A stretch of DNA of 64,000 bases from Pyramidobacter sp. C12-8 (GCF_002007215.1 NZ_MUHX01000011.1:1-64000), one strand, 5' to 3'; shown: positions 1 through 12,909, counted from the first letter of the stretch. The notes: generated by a model from the letters alone, not told the origin. Numbers and translations: made by a program.

Positions 1-98
1 TCTCGTGAGCTTAATGGCAATTTTCTCGAGTGGGTTTTCGTAAGCGATTGCCCTGTGAGCGTCGGAAAAAAGAACGTGATTTTCATTGATGCAATCGG

Positions 99-127
99 TT
101 GCATGAAATCGTTTCGCGGAGTATAAT
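99..127 (+). promoter_or_regulatory. Sigma-70-type promoter of the pyr operon
   Basis: TTGCAT at 99-104 and a perfect TATAAT at 122-127 are separated by 17 bases. Transcription would start near 134, giving a leader of about 60 bases before pyrB. I see no PyrR-type anti-terminator or other strong hairpin in the leader. Bases 1-98 hold nothing I can name. Confidence 0.7.
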
Positions 128-192
128 CCGTTTCGGTAAAACCGCGCCGCAGGGTTGGAAGGAAGAAACGCAGTGCCGGAAGGAGGAGTTTT

Positions 193-1125
193 ATGTCCTG
201 GAACCGCAAGAACCTGCTCGATCTGGACGACTGGACGCCGCAGGATTTCGAGGATTTCGTGAAGCGCGCGCTGGCGCTGAAGCCGCGCCTGACGAGCGCG
301 CCGAAGCGGCCGCTCGATTCGCTGCGGGGTTTCACCGTGGCGAACCTTTTCTTCGAGAATTCCACGCGCACCCGCAACTCGTTCGACGTCGCCGAACGGA
401 TGACCGGCGCCGAGGTCATCGACTGGAGCGCTTCCGGATCGAGCATGTCCAAGGGCGAGAGCCTGCGCGACACGGTCTGGACGCTGTGCGAGATGGGCGT
501 CAACGCGCTGGTGGTGCGCCATTCCGCGACGGGGATGCCCCATTACATCCAGAAGCTCGTGCCGCACGTCCCGGTGTTCAACGCCGGCGACGGCGCGCGC
601 AGCCACCCGACGCAGGGCCTGCTCGACGTCACGGCGGCCGTGGAGCGTCTCGGCAGCCTGAAGGGAAAAACGCTGGCGATCATCGGCGACGTCCGTTACA
701 GCCGCGTGGCGCGCAGCGACGTCAAGGCTTTTCGCGGCATGGGGGCGCGCGTGATCCTCAGCGGGCCGCGCACGCTGATGCCGACGCGGCCCGAAGCGCT
801 GGGCGCGGAGTACGAGTCCGATCCGCGCGCCGCGGCCGCGCAGGCGGACATCCTCGGCCTGCTGCGCGTGCAGCTGGAGCGTCAGGAAGCGGGACTGTTC
901 CCTTCGGCGAAAGAATATCACGCGCTGTACGGAGCCACGGAAGAACTGCTGGCCTGCGCCCGTCCCGGCGCGGTGGTGATGCATCCGGCGCCGATCAACC
1001 GCGGCGTCGAAGTCGCTTCGTCGGTGGCCGACGGCCCGTCGAGCCTGATCCGCGAGCAGGTGCTCTGCGGCGTGCTGGTGCGCATGGCTCTGCTCGACAT
1101 CTGCCTGGGAGGTGGCGCGCGATGA
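193..1125 (+). CDS. pyrB: Aspartate carbamoyltransferase catalytic chain
   Basis: PyrB joins carbamoyl phosphate to aspartate, the first committed step of UMP synthesis in the cytoplasm. The 310-residue length is normal for the catalytic chain. The carbamoyl-phosphate loop ENSTRTRNSF is near residue 54, the SMSKGES loop follows, and MHPAPINRGVE lies in the C-terminal half. The start at 193 has a strong AGGAGG site. No pyrI regulatory chain follows. Instead the stop overlaps (ATGA) the start of an inactive dihydroorotase homologue, the arrangement of Pseudomonas-type ATCases, where the dead DHO chain is needed to build the holoenzyme. First gene of pyrB-pyrC'-carA-carB. Confidence 0.97.
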   Translation: MSWNRKNLLDLDDWTPQDFEDFVKRALALKPRLTSAPKRPLDSLRGFTVANLFFENSTRTRNSFDVAERMTGAEVIDWSASGSSMSKGESLRDTVWTLCEMGVNALVVRHSATGMPHYIQKLVPHVPVFNAGDGARSHPTQGLLDVTAAVERLGSLKGKTLAIIGDVRYSRVARSDVKAFRGMGARVILSGPRTLMPTRPEALGAEYESDPRAAAAQADILGLLRVQLERQEAGLFPSAKEYHALYGATEELLACARPGAVVMHPAPINRGVEVASSVADGPSSLIREQVLCGVLVRMALLDICLGGGAR

Positions 1126-2168
1126 GTTTTCAAGAAGCAGTGGACCCGCGGACGCTGGAACTTTCCGAAAAAGTTATGGAAGCGTGGCGCATTCCCGCCG
1201 CGATCGACCTGTTCTGCCGCGCCGGCGCCAAAAGAGGCGCGGCGCTGGCCGCGGAAGCCCGCCGCGGCGGCTGGGGGCTGACGGCTCTGACGGCCGAAGC
1301 CGGAAGCGACGGCCCGCGCGCGCTGAAGGCCGCCCGCCTGCTGGCGGCGGAAGACGGCGCGGGACTGTGGCCGCTGCCCGCGGCGCTGCGTGCCGACGGC
1401 ACGATGGCCGAGATCGGTCTGATGGCGCGGGACGGCGAAAAATTGTTCTGCGTGCCCGAAGGCTTCGAAGACTGGCGGCGGCTCCGCGCGCTGTTCTGCT
1501 ACGCTTCCGGGCTGGGCTGCCGCCTCGCCGTGAGGCCGTGCCTGAGCGAACTGTGCGCTTCGGGCCAGATCAACGACGGCGACGCGGCCGACCGGCTGGG
1601 CATGAAAGGCGTCCCCGCCGTGGCCGAGGCGGCCGCCGTGGCGGCGGTCCTGACGCTGGCGGGCGAATGGGGCGTGCCCTTGCACGTGCGTGGCGTCAGC
1701 TGCTGCGCTTCGCTGGAAGCGATCCGCGCGGCGCGGAACGGAGGGCAGGACGTGACCTGCGACGTGCCCTTCATGAACCTGATCCATACCGAAGACGAGT
1801 ACGACGCGGCATCCCTCGACGGCGCGCTCAAAGTCTGGCCCGTGCTGCGCGGCGCCGACGACCGCGCCGCCCTGTGGCGGGGGCTCGACGAAGGCCTGGT
1901 CACGGCGGTCGTGAGCAATCACTGCGCGCGCAGCGCCGATCGGCTGAGCCTGCCCTTCGAAGAGATCCCCTTCGGCGGCGAAAAGCTCGGCGGAGTTCTG
2001 CCGGAACTGCTGGACGGCTGGGAAGCGCAGGGACGTCCCTGCGGCGTCGAGGCGCTGCTGGCGGCCCTCGGCGAGGGGCCGGCGAAAGTCCTCGGGCGCT
2101 GCGCCGCCGGGCGCACGCTGCTGGTTCGCGCCGCCTCGGGCTGGCGGGCGTTTTACGAAGACGAATGA
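1122..2168 (+). CDS. Inactive dihydroorotase homologue (PyrC'-like)
   Basis: This 348-residue chain aligns over its length with class I dihydroorotases, but the metal centre is gone. The HxH motif after the first strand reads IDLFCRAG. The HCED region reads RPCL. The conserved H(V/I)xHVS reads HVRGVSC, losing the second His. The catalytic ATDHAPH reads VSNHCAR. No zinc ligand or catalytic Asp is left, and the N-terminal beta-sandwich part is short. It cannot be a working dihydroorotase as read. By analogy with Pseudomonas PyrC' (known biology) I infer a structural partner of PyrB; the tight ATGA overlap with pyrB supports this. The real pyrC must lie elsewhere. The frame is open far upstream, but that part is the shadow of pyrB; the start at 1122 fits the overlap. 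Confidence 0.85.
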   Translation: MSFQEAVDPRTLELSEKVMEAWRIPAAIDLFCRAGAKRGAALAAEARRGGWGLTALTAEAGSDGPRALKAARLLAAEDGAGLWPLPAALRADGTMAEIGLMARDGEKLFCVPEGFEDWRRLRALFCYASGLGCRLAVRPCLSELCASGQINDGDAADRLGMKGVPAVAEAAAVAAVLTLAGEWGVPLHVRGVSCCASLEAIRAARNGGQDVTCDVPFMNLIHTEDEYDAASLDGALKVWPVLRGADDRAALWRGLDEGLVTAVVSNHCARSADRLSLPFEEIPFGGEKLGGVLPELLDGWEAQGRPCGVEALLAALGEGPAKVLGRCAAGRTLLVRAASGWRAFYEDE

Positions 2169-2226
2169 CCGTGGACGAAAAACGGTGCCGCGCGGCGGCG
2201 CGGACGGAGAAAAGAGGAAGAGGCCT

Positions 2227-3307
2227 GTGAGAGAAAAAGCCTATCTGGTGCTGCAAAACGGGCGCGTTTTTGCCGGAGAACGCTTCGGCGCTGCCGGCGA
2301 CGTGACGGCGGAGATCGTTTTCGCCACGGGCATGACCGGCTATCTGGAAACGCTCACCGACCCCAGCTATCACGGGGAGATCGTCGTGCAAACTTTTCCG
2401 CTGATCGGTAACTACGGCGTCATCCGCGAGGATTTCGAAAGCCCGCGCCCGCGACTGAGCGCGTATGTCGTGCGCGAACTGTGCGACGCTCCTTCGAACT
2501 TCCGCAGCGGCGGCACGCTCGACGATTATCTGCAGGAAAGCGGCGTAGCCGGACTTGCCGGTGTCGATACGCGCACACTGACGCGGATCATCCGCGAGCA
2601 CGGCGCGATGAACGCCGCCGTCTGCTCACGTCTGCCCGAGGACCTGCCGGCTTTCGCGGCGGACTTGGCGAAACGGCGGCTGTCGGGTGACGTCTTTGCG
2701 GTGACCTGCGGCAAGCCCTTTATCCTCAACCCCGACGGCACGCGCCACATCGTGCTCTGGGACTTCGGCTGCAAAGGCAGCATTGCCCGCGCGCTGACGG
2801 AGCGCGGCTGCCGCGTCACCGTGGTGCCGGCGGACACGGCGGCGATGAAGATTCTTGCCCTGCATCCCGACGGCGTGCTGTTGTCCAACGGTCCCGGCGA
2901 TCCCGCTTCCTACCGCGGCATCATCGAGAACGTCAACGCCGTGGCCGAGACGGGGCTGCCCATGTTCGGCATCTGCCTTGGTCATCAGCTTCTGGCTCTG
3001 GCCCGCGGGGCGCGCACGGCAAAGCTGAAGTACGGTCACCGCGGCGAAAACCAGCCCGTGCGCGAAACGGCGACGGGGCGCCTGCTGATCACCAGTCAGA
3101 ACCACGGTTACGCGGTGGAGAGCGACAGCGTTCCGGCGGGGAACCGTCTGAGCTACGTCAATGTGAACGACGGCACCTGCGAGGGCATCGACTACGGCGG
3201 CGTCAACGCCTTTTCCGTGCAGTTCCATCCCGAAGCCTGCGCCGGTCCGCAGGACATGGCGTTCCTGTTTGACCGTTTTTTGAAGAATTGCGAGGAGGCC
3301 GTCCGCC

Positions 3308-3321
<14 letters not shown>
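2227..3321 (+). CDS. carA: Carbamoyl-phosphate synthase small (glutaminase) chain
   Basis: CarA hydrolyses glutamine and passes ammonia through a tunnel to CarB. The class I amidotransferase triad is present: Cys250 in FGICLGHQ, with the His/Glu pair in QFHPEA. The N-terminal CPSase small-chain domain (TGMTGYxETLTDPSY) is intact. I choose the GTG at 2227 rather than the upstream ATG at 2185, because GAGGAAGAGG sits just before it and the protein then starts where the family does (364 residues). The end overlaps the carB start by 14 bases, which suggests coupled translation of the two chains. Confidence 0.96.
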
Positions 3322-7402
<4,081 letters not shown>

Positions 7403-7403
7403 G

Positions 7404-7462
7404 CCGCGCATACAACATAGGGGTTTCGGCGTCAAGCCGAAACCCCTATGTTGTATGCGCGG
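7404..7462. terminator. Bidirectional terminator, 27-bp perfect stem
   Basis: Bases 7404-7430 and 7436-7462 are perfect inverted repeats around a 5-base loop. It lies between the convergent carB fusion gene and the flavoprotein gene, starting one base after the carB stop. No long T-run follows on either side, so stem length rather than a classic U-tract would drive termination. Confidence 0.8.
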
Positions 7463-7468
7463 TGAAAT

Positions 7469-8092
7469 TTAACCGATGAAGTGCGTCCAGACGTGTTCCT
7501 CGTAGGTCGGCGCGGGAATGCCGGCTTTCTGTCCGGCCTCGATGGAACGGAGCATCCAGGCCATGTTGACCCCCAGCGTGCGCATGGTCTGAAGTCCTTC
7601 GGCATCCTGGCGCACGTCGTCGGGCGTGAAGCCGTGCACTTGGTTCCAGTACTGCGAGCCGACAACGAACATGTTGCTGATCAAAAAGTACTGATTGAGC
7701 CGTTCGAACGAAGCCGTGGATCCGCCACGCCGGCAGGACACCACGGCCGCCCCCAGCTTGCCGGCCATGCGGTCGCCGCCGGCGTAGAAAAGACGGTCGA
7801 GAAACGAACACATGCGTCCCGTCGCCCCGGAATAGTAGACCGGCGAACCGGCCACGATGGCGCCGTAATCGTCGAGCTGGTCCAGCACTTCGTTGACTTG
7901 ATCGACGAAAACGCAGCGTCCTGTCGTTTCGCAGTGACCGCAGGAGGTGCAGTCCTGCATGGGTTTCGTCCCCAGCCAGAGCAGGTCGCTGGCGACGCCC
8001 GCGCCGCTCAACGCCTTTTGCAGTTCGCCCAGGGCGGTGAAAGTGCAGCCGTCCCGATGCGGGCTGCCGTTGATCAAAAGCGCTTTTTTCAT
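7469..8092 (-). CDS. Iron-sulfur flavoprotein / NADPH-dependent FMN reductase family
   Basis: A 207-residue flavodoxin-fold protein. LINGSPHRDGCTF is the FMN phosphate loop, and AGSPVYYSGATG is the second flavin-binding loop. Near residue 47 there is a compact cysteine cluster, CTSCGHCETTGRC (C-x2-C-x2-C-x5-C), the signature of archaeal and clostridial iron-sulfur flavoproteins that bind a 4Fe-4S cluster. It probably moves electrons between ferredoxin and a small oxidant in the cytoplasm; the real partner is unknown. I use the ATG at 8092 (GGGGGA seven bases upstream) instead of the one at 8107. Single-gene unit. Confidence 0.85.
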   Translation of the reverse strand: MKKALLINGSPHRDGCTFTALGELQKALSGAGVASDLLWLGTKPMQDCTSCGHCETTGRCVFVDQVNEVLDQLDDYGAIVAGSPVYYSGATGRMCSFLDRLFYAGGDRMAGKLGAAVVSCRRGGSTASFERLNQYFLISNMFVVGSQYWNQVHGFTPDDVRQDAEGLQTMRTLGVNMAWMLRSIEAGQKAGIPAPTYEEHVWTHFIG

Positions 8093-8231
8093 GTGAAATC
8101 CCCCCATGGAATAGATTTTTCACCGGGAATTGTACCACGTTCCGCGGCGCCTTTCGCCGTTTTCCCGCGGCCGCGCCGGCGGAAGGGGAAAATAAGCAAA
8201 GTCGTGTACTGGATATTTTAAGAAAATTAGA

Positions 8232-8237
8232 TATAAT
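8232..8237 (+). promoter_or_regulatory. -10 box upstream of rfbA
   Basis: Perfect TATAAT, 34 bases before the rfbA start and inside the only AT-rich patch of this spacer. No good -35 hexamer is visible at the right distance. Confidence 0.5.
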
Positions 8238-8270
8238 GTAGGAGAACATCACTACGAAGGAGGCCCGTTC

Positions 8271-9158
8271 ATGGCCAGAAAAGGAGTAATTCTCGCGGCT
8301 GGACTCGGCACCAGGCTCCATCCCATGACTTTAGCCGTGAATAAACAGCTTATCCCCGTCTATGACAAACCGATGATCTACTACGCGATCTGGGTGCTGA
8401 TCAAGGCCGGCGTGCGCGATATCATGCTGGTCACTTCCGAAGTTGACAAGAGCAGTTTCGAGCGGCTGCTCGGCGACGGCTCCCGCTTCGGCATCCACAT
8501 GCATTACACGGTCCAATACGTGCCCAACGGTCTGGTCGACGCGTTTGTCCAGACGGAGGATTTCATCGCCGGCGATCCCTGCGTGCTGATCCTCGGCGAC
8601 AACATCTTCTACGGTTCCGGGTTCCCCGCCATGCTCAGCAAGGCGTCCGCGCAGACGGAGGGCGCCACCGTTTTCGGCGCCGTCGTCCCCGATCCGGAAC
8701 GTTTCGGCGTCGCTTCTTTCAACGAAGAGGGCAAGGTCCTGACGCTCGAGGAAAAGCCTGCGCATCCCAAATCGAACTGCGCCGTCGTCGGCCTGTACTT
8801 CTTCGACGGCAAGGTCATGCAGTACGCCCATGAGCTGCGCCGGCAGATCCCGGCTGACAGGGAGGTGTCGATCACCGACGTGAATCGCGTTTACATGGAG
8901 CAGGGCAAGCTCGACCTGCAGGTGTTCCCGCAGGGATTCGCGTGGCTCGACTCCGGCACGTACGACAGTCTGCTGGAGGCGTCCAATTACGTGGCGCGCG
9001 TCGAGCGCGAGCAGGGGCACATGATCTGCTGTCCCGAGGAGGCGGCTTACAGCGCCGGATTCCTCGCCCTCGAAAAATTGCGCGAGTACGGCGAGGCGGA
9101 CAAGAACAACAATTACGGCCGCTATTTGGCAAAGCTTTACCATCAGTTCAAGAAGTGA
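8271..9158 (+). CDS. rfbA: Glucose-1-phosphate thymidylyltransferase
   Basis: RfbA/RmlA makes dTDP-glucose from dTTP and glucose-1-phosphate, the entry step to dTDP-rhamnose and related sugars for surface glycans. The nucleotide-binding motif AAGLGTRLHPMT is at residues 8-19, followed by KQLIPVYDKPMIYYAI; ILGDNIFYG carries the catalytic Asp region. The 295-residue length is typical. AAGGAGG precedes the ATG. The usual partners rfbB, rfbC and rfbD are not adjacent and not in the window, so this is a stand-alone copy. Confidence 0.95.
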   Translation: MARKGVILAAGLGTRLHPMTLAVNKQLIPVYDKPMIYYAIWVLIKAGVRDIMLVTSEVDKSSFERLLGDGSRFGIHMHYTVQYVPNGLVDAFVQTEDFIAGDPCVLILGDNIFYGSGFPAMLSKASAQTEGATVFGAVVPDPERFGVASFNEEGKVLTLEEKPAHPKSNCAVVGLYFFDGKVMQYAHELRRQIPADREVSITDVNRVYMEQGKLDLQVFPQGFAWLDSGTYDSLLEASNYVARVEREQGHMICCPEEAAYSAGFLALEKLREYGEADKNNNYGRYLAKLYHQFKK

Positions 9159-9174
9159 TTTCCGCTGGCGAAAG

Positions 9175-9222
9175 CAAAGGCGGGGAGGAATGTTCCACGT
9201 GGAACATTCCTCCCCGCCTTTG
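9175..9222. terminator. 48-bp perfect palindrome (terminator) between convergent genes
   Basis: Bases 9175-9198 and 9199-9222 are perfect reverse complements with no spacer. The palindrome lies between rfbA and the convergent peptidase gene, so it likely ends both transcripts. Its centre is a full parS-type site, listed separately. Confidence 0.7.
9191..9206. promoter_or_regulatory. Putative parS (ParB-binding) site
   Basis: TGTTCCACGTGGAACA matches the 16-bp parS palindrome TGTTNCACGTGNAACA at every fixed position; the CC/GG variant is the one used in Pseudomonas. The same 16-mer recurs at 60863-60878. Chance occurrence twice in 64 kb is very unlikely, but in this copy the palindrome could also be only the middle of a long terminator stem. 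Confidence 0.6.
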
Positions 9223-9278
9223 TCTATGCGTCGCAGCGCCCGGAAAACTATGTTTGTGCTTTCTCTCGGGAATCGGTA

Positions 9279-10385
9279 TCAGTCGGTCATCAGACGCAGG
9301 ACGAGCCTGGCCGTGTCTTCGAGGTTTTTGACGGTGATCGTTTCGTTGACGGTGTGCACGTCCTTCATGCCGGTGCCGAGCACGACGGGCGTGATGCCGG
9401 AAAGCGCCATCACGTTGGCGTCGCTGCCGCCGCCTCCGTCGACGCGGCGGACGGGGCAGCCGATCGCTTCGCAGGCGGCGCGCAGGCGCTTCATCAGCGG
9501 ATGATCGTCGGGGCAGGCGAAGCTGACGTAGGTCGTCTTCAGCTCGCAGTCGAGCGTGGCGCCCAGATCGTCGCAGGCTTTCTGCAGGCAGCCGCGCATG
9601 TGCGCGGCCTGGGCGTTGAGCTTGTCGAGATTGCGGCTGCGGATTTCGGCGACGATCTCCGCTTTGGCGGGGACGATGTTGGTCGCGCCTTCGGACTTGA
9701 ACGTGCCGATGTTGCAGGTCGTCTCCTCGTCGATGCGCAGCAGGTTCATGGCGGCGACGCCGCGGGCGGCCGCCTGGATGGCGCTGACGCCTTTTTCCGG
9801 CGCCAGGCCCGCGTGGGCGCTGCGCCCCGTGACGACGGCGTGCATCTTGATCTGGCCGGGCGCGTTGGGGACGATCGTGCCGACGTCGCCGGCGCCGTCG
9901 AGGACCACGGCTTCCCTGCCCTTGACGCGGCTGAAATCGAAATGCTTGGCGCCCAGCAGGCCCTGTTCTTCGCCGATGGTGACGATGATCTCGAAGTCGT
10001 GGCAGGGCAGTCCTTTTTCACGGACGACGGTCAGCGCCTCGACGATGCCGGCGACGCCCGACTTGTCGTCAGCGGCGAGGATCGTGTCGCCGCCGCTGGA
10101 AATGACGCCGTCTTTGACGACGGGCGCGACGCCTTTTCCGGGCGCGACGGTGTCCATGTGGCACGAGTAGATCAGCGGCTCGCCGGGCAGCGTGCCCTTG
10201 TAAAAGGCGTAAATGTTGTTGCCGGTGGAGCCTGTTTTGGCCCCGGCGCCGTCGGTGCGGACCTCGCAGCCGAGCTCCTCGAGGTCTTTGACGAGGCGTT
10301 TCTCCATGAGCCCCTCGTCGAAGCTCTCGCTGTCGATCCGCGCGTAGGCGCAGAAGTTCTTTACCAGTCGTTCGCTGTCGATCAT
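9279..10385 (-). CDS. PepT-like M20 family peptidase
   Basis: A 368-residue cytoplasmic di-zinc aminopeptidase of the tripeptidase T-like group. Metal and catalytic motifs are all visible: SCHMDTV (His, catalytic Asp), ADDKSGV (bridging Asp), IGEEQG (catalytic Glu pair), VLDGAGD, and VHTVNE near the end. A dimerisation insert with RSAHAGLAPEKG lies in the middle. I start at the ATG at 10385 (GGAGAG site), which overlaps the stop of the upstream NERD-domain gene (ATGA). It probably degrades peptides taken up from the medium. Confidence 0.92.
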   Translation of the reverse strand: MIDSERLVKNFCAYARIDSESFDEGLMEKRLVKDLEELGCEVRTDGAGAKTGSTGNNIYAFYKGTLPGEPLIYSCHMDTVAPGKGVAPVVKDGVISSGGDTILAADDKSGVAGIVEALTVVREKGLPCHDFEIIVTIGEEQGLLGAKHFDFSRVKGREAVVLDGAGDVGTIVPNAPGQIKMHAVVTGRSAHAGLAPEKGVSAIQAAARGVAAMNLLRIDEETTCNIGTFKSEGATNIVPAKAEIVAEIRSRNLDKLNAQAAHMRGCLQKACDDLGATLDCELKTTYVSFACPDDHPLMKRLRAACEAIGCPVRRVDGGGGSDANVMALSGITPVVLGTGMKDVHTVNETITVKNLEDTARLVLRLMTD

Positions 10386-11032
10386 GATTTTCTCTCCTTT
10401 TTCCATTCCGTAAGCGCAAGCGCCCGGATGATTTCGTCCCGAACGGAACGCTCCATGGCGGGGTGCTCCGGCTGAGAATGATACCACTTTTTCAGGTCTC
10501 CGTAAGCGACGGCGCAGGCGCCGCCTTCGAGGCTGAGACGGGGGGAGTCGAAGGGATCGGCGAAGACGGCCAGCGGCTGCACCGCGGCGGCGAGCCCTTT
10601 TTCCGCCAGGCGGACGTTCAGCGCCGCGGCGGCCGCGCCCGCTTGCGCGAGCGGATTGGGGATGGCGCGTTTCTCGTTGTTGTCCTCGACGCGCCACTGC
10701 GGACTTTCGATGCTGCCGAAAACACGGATCCCCCAGCCGATGCAGCGCAGCGCAAAGATCCCGCGCTGCGAAACCAGCAGGGCGTCGGCCGTTCCCGGCG
10801 GCACGGCGGGCGGGGACGCGCTACAAACGGTTCCTTCCTTTTTGCAGAGCCGCCGCAGTTTCCGGACGACGCGCTCCGTCGCGGCGGCGTCGTTGCGGCG
10901 TTTGCCGATGCGTTTCGCCAGAAGGACGAAAACGAGAACGCCGGCCGCCATGAAAAAGAAAAACCGCGCATAATCCGAAACGGAGCGCAGCTTCCAGAGC
11001 TCCAGATTCATGCCGAAAAATTTGAATTCCAT
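10382..11032 (-). CDS. Membrane-anchored NERD-domain protein
   Basis: 216 residues. One N-terminal membrane helix (about residues 22-40, FFFFMAAGVLVFVLLAKRI) is followed by basic residues, then a soluble domain resembling NERD, a nuclease-related fold: ADALLVSQRGIFALRCIGWG, a GSIESPQW turn, and NPLAQAGAAAAAL, then a VQPLAVFAD strand. NERD proteins often sit at membranes and are linked to DNA or RNA processing, but the substrate is unknown. The catalytic-lysine strand (E-x-K) is not clear here, so activity is uncertain. It overlaps the peptidase gene by 4 bases. Confidence 0.65.
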   Translation of the reverse strand: MEFKFFGMNLELWKLRSVSDYARFFFFMAAGVLVFVLLAKRIGKRRNDAAATERVVRKLRRLCKKEGTVCSASPPAVPPGTADALLVSQRGIFALRCIGWGIRVFGSIESPQWRVEDNNEKRAIPNPLAQAGAAAAALNVRLAEKGLAAAVQPLAVFADPFDSPRLSLEGGACAVAYGDLKKWYHSQPEHPAMERSVRDEIIRALALTEWKKERKS

Positions 11033-11115
11033 GAGGCGTCTCTCTCCTGTCGGTAGGATTTTGGAAACGTCTTATTCTAACACATCCGGCTTGATAAAGT
11101 ATGCAAAAAGTCTTA

Positions 11116-11145
11116 TTGTAGTTTTGTATCCACGTATGATATAAT
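11116..11145 (+). promoter_or_regulatory. Promoter of abgT
   Basis: TTGTAG at 11116-11121 and TATAAT at 11140-11145 are 18 bases apart, with the ATG about 105 bases downstream. The -10 region lies in GTATGATATAAT, a 12-mer whose close relatives occur twice upstream of the histidine-kinase gene. Confidence 0.6.
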
Positions 11146-11249
11146 TTCCGAAAGTGAACCCAAGATCGGGTTTACCGGCGCAGGACGCTCGAAAGAGGCT
11201 TGCGCGGCGTTATCTCAAATCACTTTATCTTTTTGAGGGGGTCAGAAAC

Positions 11250-12824
11250 ATGACTGACACTGCAGCAGCGAAGAAATCATGGGTAGACCGCTTTTTGGAC
11301 GGCATCGAGCGCGTGTGCAACAAACTGCCGCCGCCCGCCATCCTGTTCTGTTGGCTCTTCCTGATCGTCGCCGTGATCGGTGCCATTTTCACCGTGACGG
11401 ATTTCTCGATGATCAATCCGGCTATTTCCGATCCCGCCAAGGCGGTCGTGAAATCCCAGAACCTGTTCTCCGCCACTGGACTTCAGTGGCTCCTCGACAA
11501 CATGATCAAGAACTTCACCGGTTTCGCGCCGCTGGGGCTCGTCATCACGATGACGCTCGCCATCGGCATGTGCGAAGAATCCGGGCTGCTTCTGGCCATG
11601 CTCAGCAAGTGCATGAGAAACGTTCCTCCCGCGCTGGTGCCCTTCGTGATCGCGTTCCTCGGCACCGTCGGCAACATCGCTTCCGACACCGCCATGGTCG
11701 TGATCCCGCCGATGGCCGCCATCGTCTACATGGGCGTGGGCAAGCATCCCGTCGTCGGCATGATCAACGGCTACGCCGGCGCTCAGGCCGGTTTCACCGC
11801 CAATCTGATGATCGCCGGCACCGACTCTCTGCTTCAGGGGCTGACCAACCAAGCCATCAAGGGCTTCATCCCCGACAGCACGTTCACGGTCGACGTGACC
11901 TGCAACTGGTTCTTCATGATCGCCTCCACGTTTCTGTGCACCCTCGTGATCGGCGGCGTCTGCACCTGGCTCGTCGAGCCCCGTTTCGGCAAGTACGAGG
12001 GCGGCGCCGACGACGCCAAGATCGAAGAGCTGAGCGACAGCCAGAAAAAGGGACTGCGCCGCGCCGGATGGGTGGCGCTGGCTTACGTTGCGCTGCTGGT
12101 CGCCGGCTTCTTCTTCGGCCCGCTGGCGAAGATCGCCGCCGACGGCTCGCGCATCTTCGTGGGATCGCCGCTGCTCAAGGGCATGATCCCGCTTCTGTTC
12201 TTCTTCTTCGCGCTGCCGGGCATCGTGTACGGTTATTCCGCCGGCACGATCAAGAACAGCGGCGACCTCAACAAAGGCATGGTCAAGCAGGCCGCGGCCA
12301 TGGGCGGCTACGTCGTGTTCTGTTTCTTCGCCGGACAGTTCAACATGCTGTTCAACTGGACCAAGCTGGGCACCATGCTCGCCATCGGCGGCGCCGATTT
12401 CCTCAAGGGCATCGGCTTCACGGGGACGTCCATGTGCGTCGCCTTCATTTTGCTGGCGATGGTCGTCAACCTTTTCGTCGCCTCCGGCTCGGCCAAGTGG
12501 GCCATCTTCGCTCCCATTTTCGTGCCCATGTTCATGCTGCTCGGCTATCACCCCGGCTTTACCCAGCTGCTGTACCGGCTCGGCGACTCTCCCACCAACT
12601 GCTTCACGCCCATGAGTCCCTATATTTGGATGGTCCTGAGCGTCGCGCAGGCCAAATACATGAAGGACATCAAGATCGGCACGCTCGTGGCCAATCTCGT
12701 GCCGATCGCGTTCTTCATGCAGATCGCCTGGATCGTCTTCTTCATCGTTTGGGATTACTTCGGGCTGCCGATCGGCCCCGGCGTCTACGCCACGCTGCCC
12801 GCCGGCGTCCTGCCGCCGATGTAG
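11250..12824 (+). CDS. abgT: AbgT family transporter
   Basis: A 524-residue inner-membrane transporter of the p-aminobenzoyl-glutamate/sulfonamide efflux family. Family landmarks are clear: GFTANLMIAGTDSLLQGL, GMIPLLFFFFALPGIVYG, CFFAGQFNMLFNWTKLG, SAKWAIFAPIFVPMFMLLG and YRLGDSPTNCFTPMSPY. About a dozen hydrophobic helices are visible. The start is the ATG at 11250 after GAGGGGG; the frame extends upstream without an SD site. Members either import p-aminobenzoyl-glutamate or export antifolates, and the sequence alone does not decide which. A CitA/CitB-type two-component system lies downstream. Confidence 0.93.
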   Translation: MTDTAAAKKSWVDRFLDGIERVCNKLPPPAILFCWLFLIVAVIGAIFTVTDFSMINPAISDPAKAVVKSQNLFSATGLQWLLDNMIKNFTGFAPLGLVITMTLAIGMCEESGLLLAMLSKCMRNVPPALVPFVIAFLGTVGNIASDTAMVVIPPMAAIVYMGVGKHPVVGMINGYAGAQAGFTANLMIAGTDSLLQGLTNQAIKGFIPDSTFTVDVTCNWFFMIASTFLCTLVIGGVCTWLVEPRFGKYEGGADDAKIEELSDSQKKGLRRAGWVALAYVALLVAGFFFGPLAKIAADGSRIFVGSPLLKGMIPLLFFFFALPGIVYGYSAGTIKNSGDLNKGMVKQAAAMGGYVVFCFFAGQFNMLFNWTKLGTMLAIGGADFLKGIGFTGTSMCVAFILLAMVVNLFVASGSAKWAIFAPIFVPMFMLLGYHPGFTQLLYRLGDSPTNCFTPMSPYIWMVLSVAQAKYMKDIKIGTLVANLVPIAFFMQIAWIVFFIVWDYFGLPIGPGVYATLPAGVLPPM

Positions 12825-12871
12825 AGATTCCCGTCGTCCCATCGACGACGATTCATGATTCCGGCCTGGAA

Positions 12872-12909
12872 ACGCGGCGCTGCCTTTTTCGGCGGCGCCG
12901 CGTTTTTTG
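12872..12909 (+). terminator. Intrinsic terminator of abgT
   Basis: 12872-12884 pairs with 12891-12903 (one mismatch) around a TTTTTC loop, followed directly by TTTTTT. Confidence 0.85.

Noticed and set aside
99-1121. N-terminal extension of the pseudo-dihydroorotase frame up to base 99
   Set aside because: This part is the out-of-frame reading of pyrB and starts inside the promoter; the real start at 1122 overlaps the pyrB stop.
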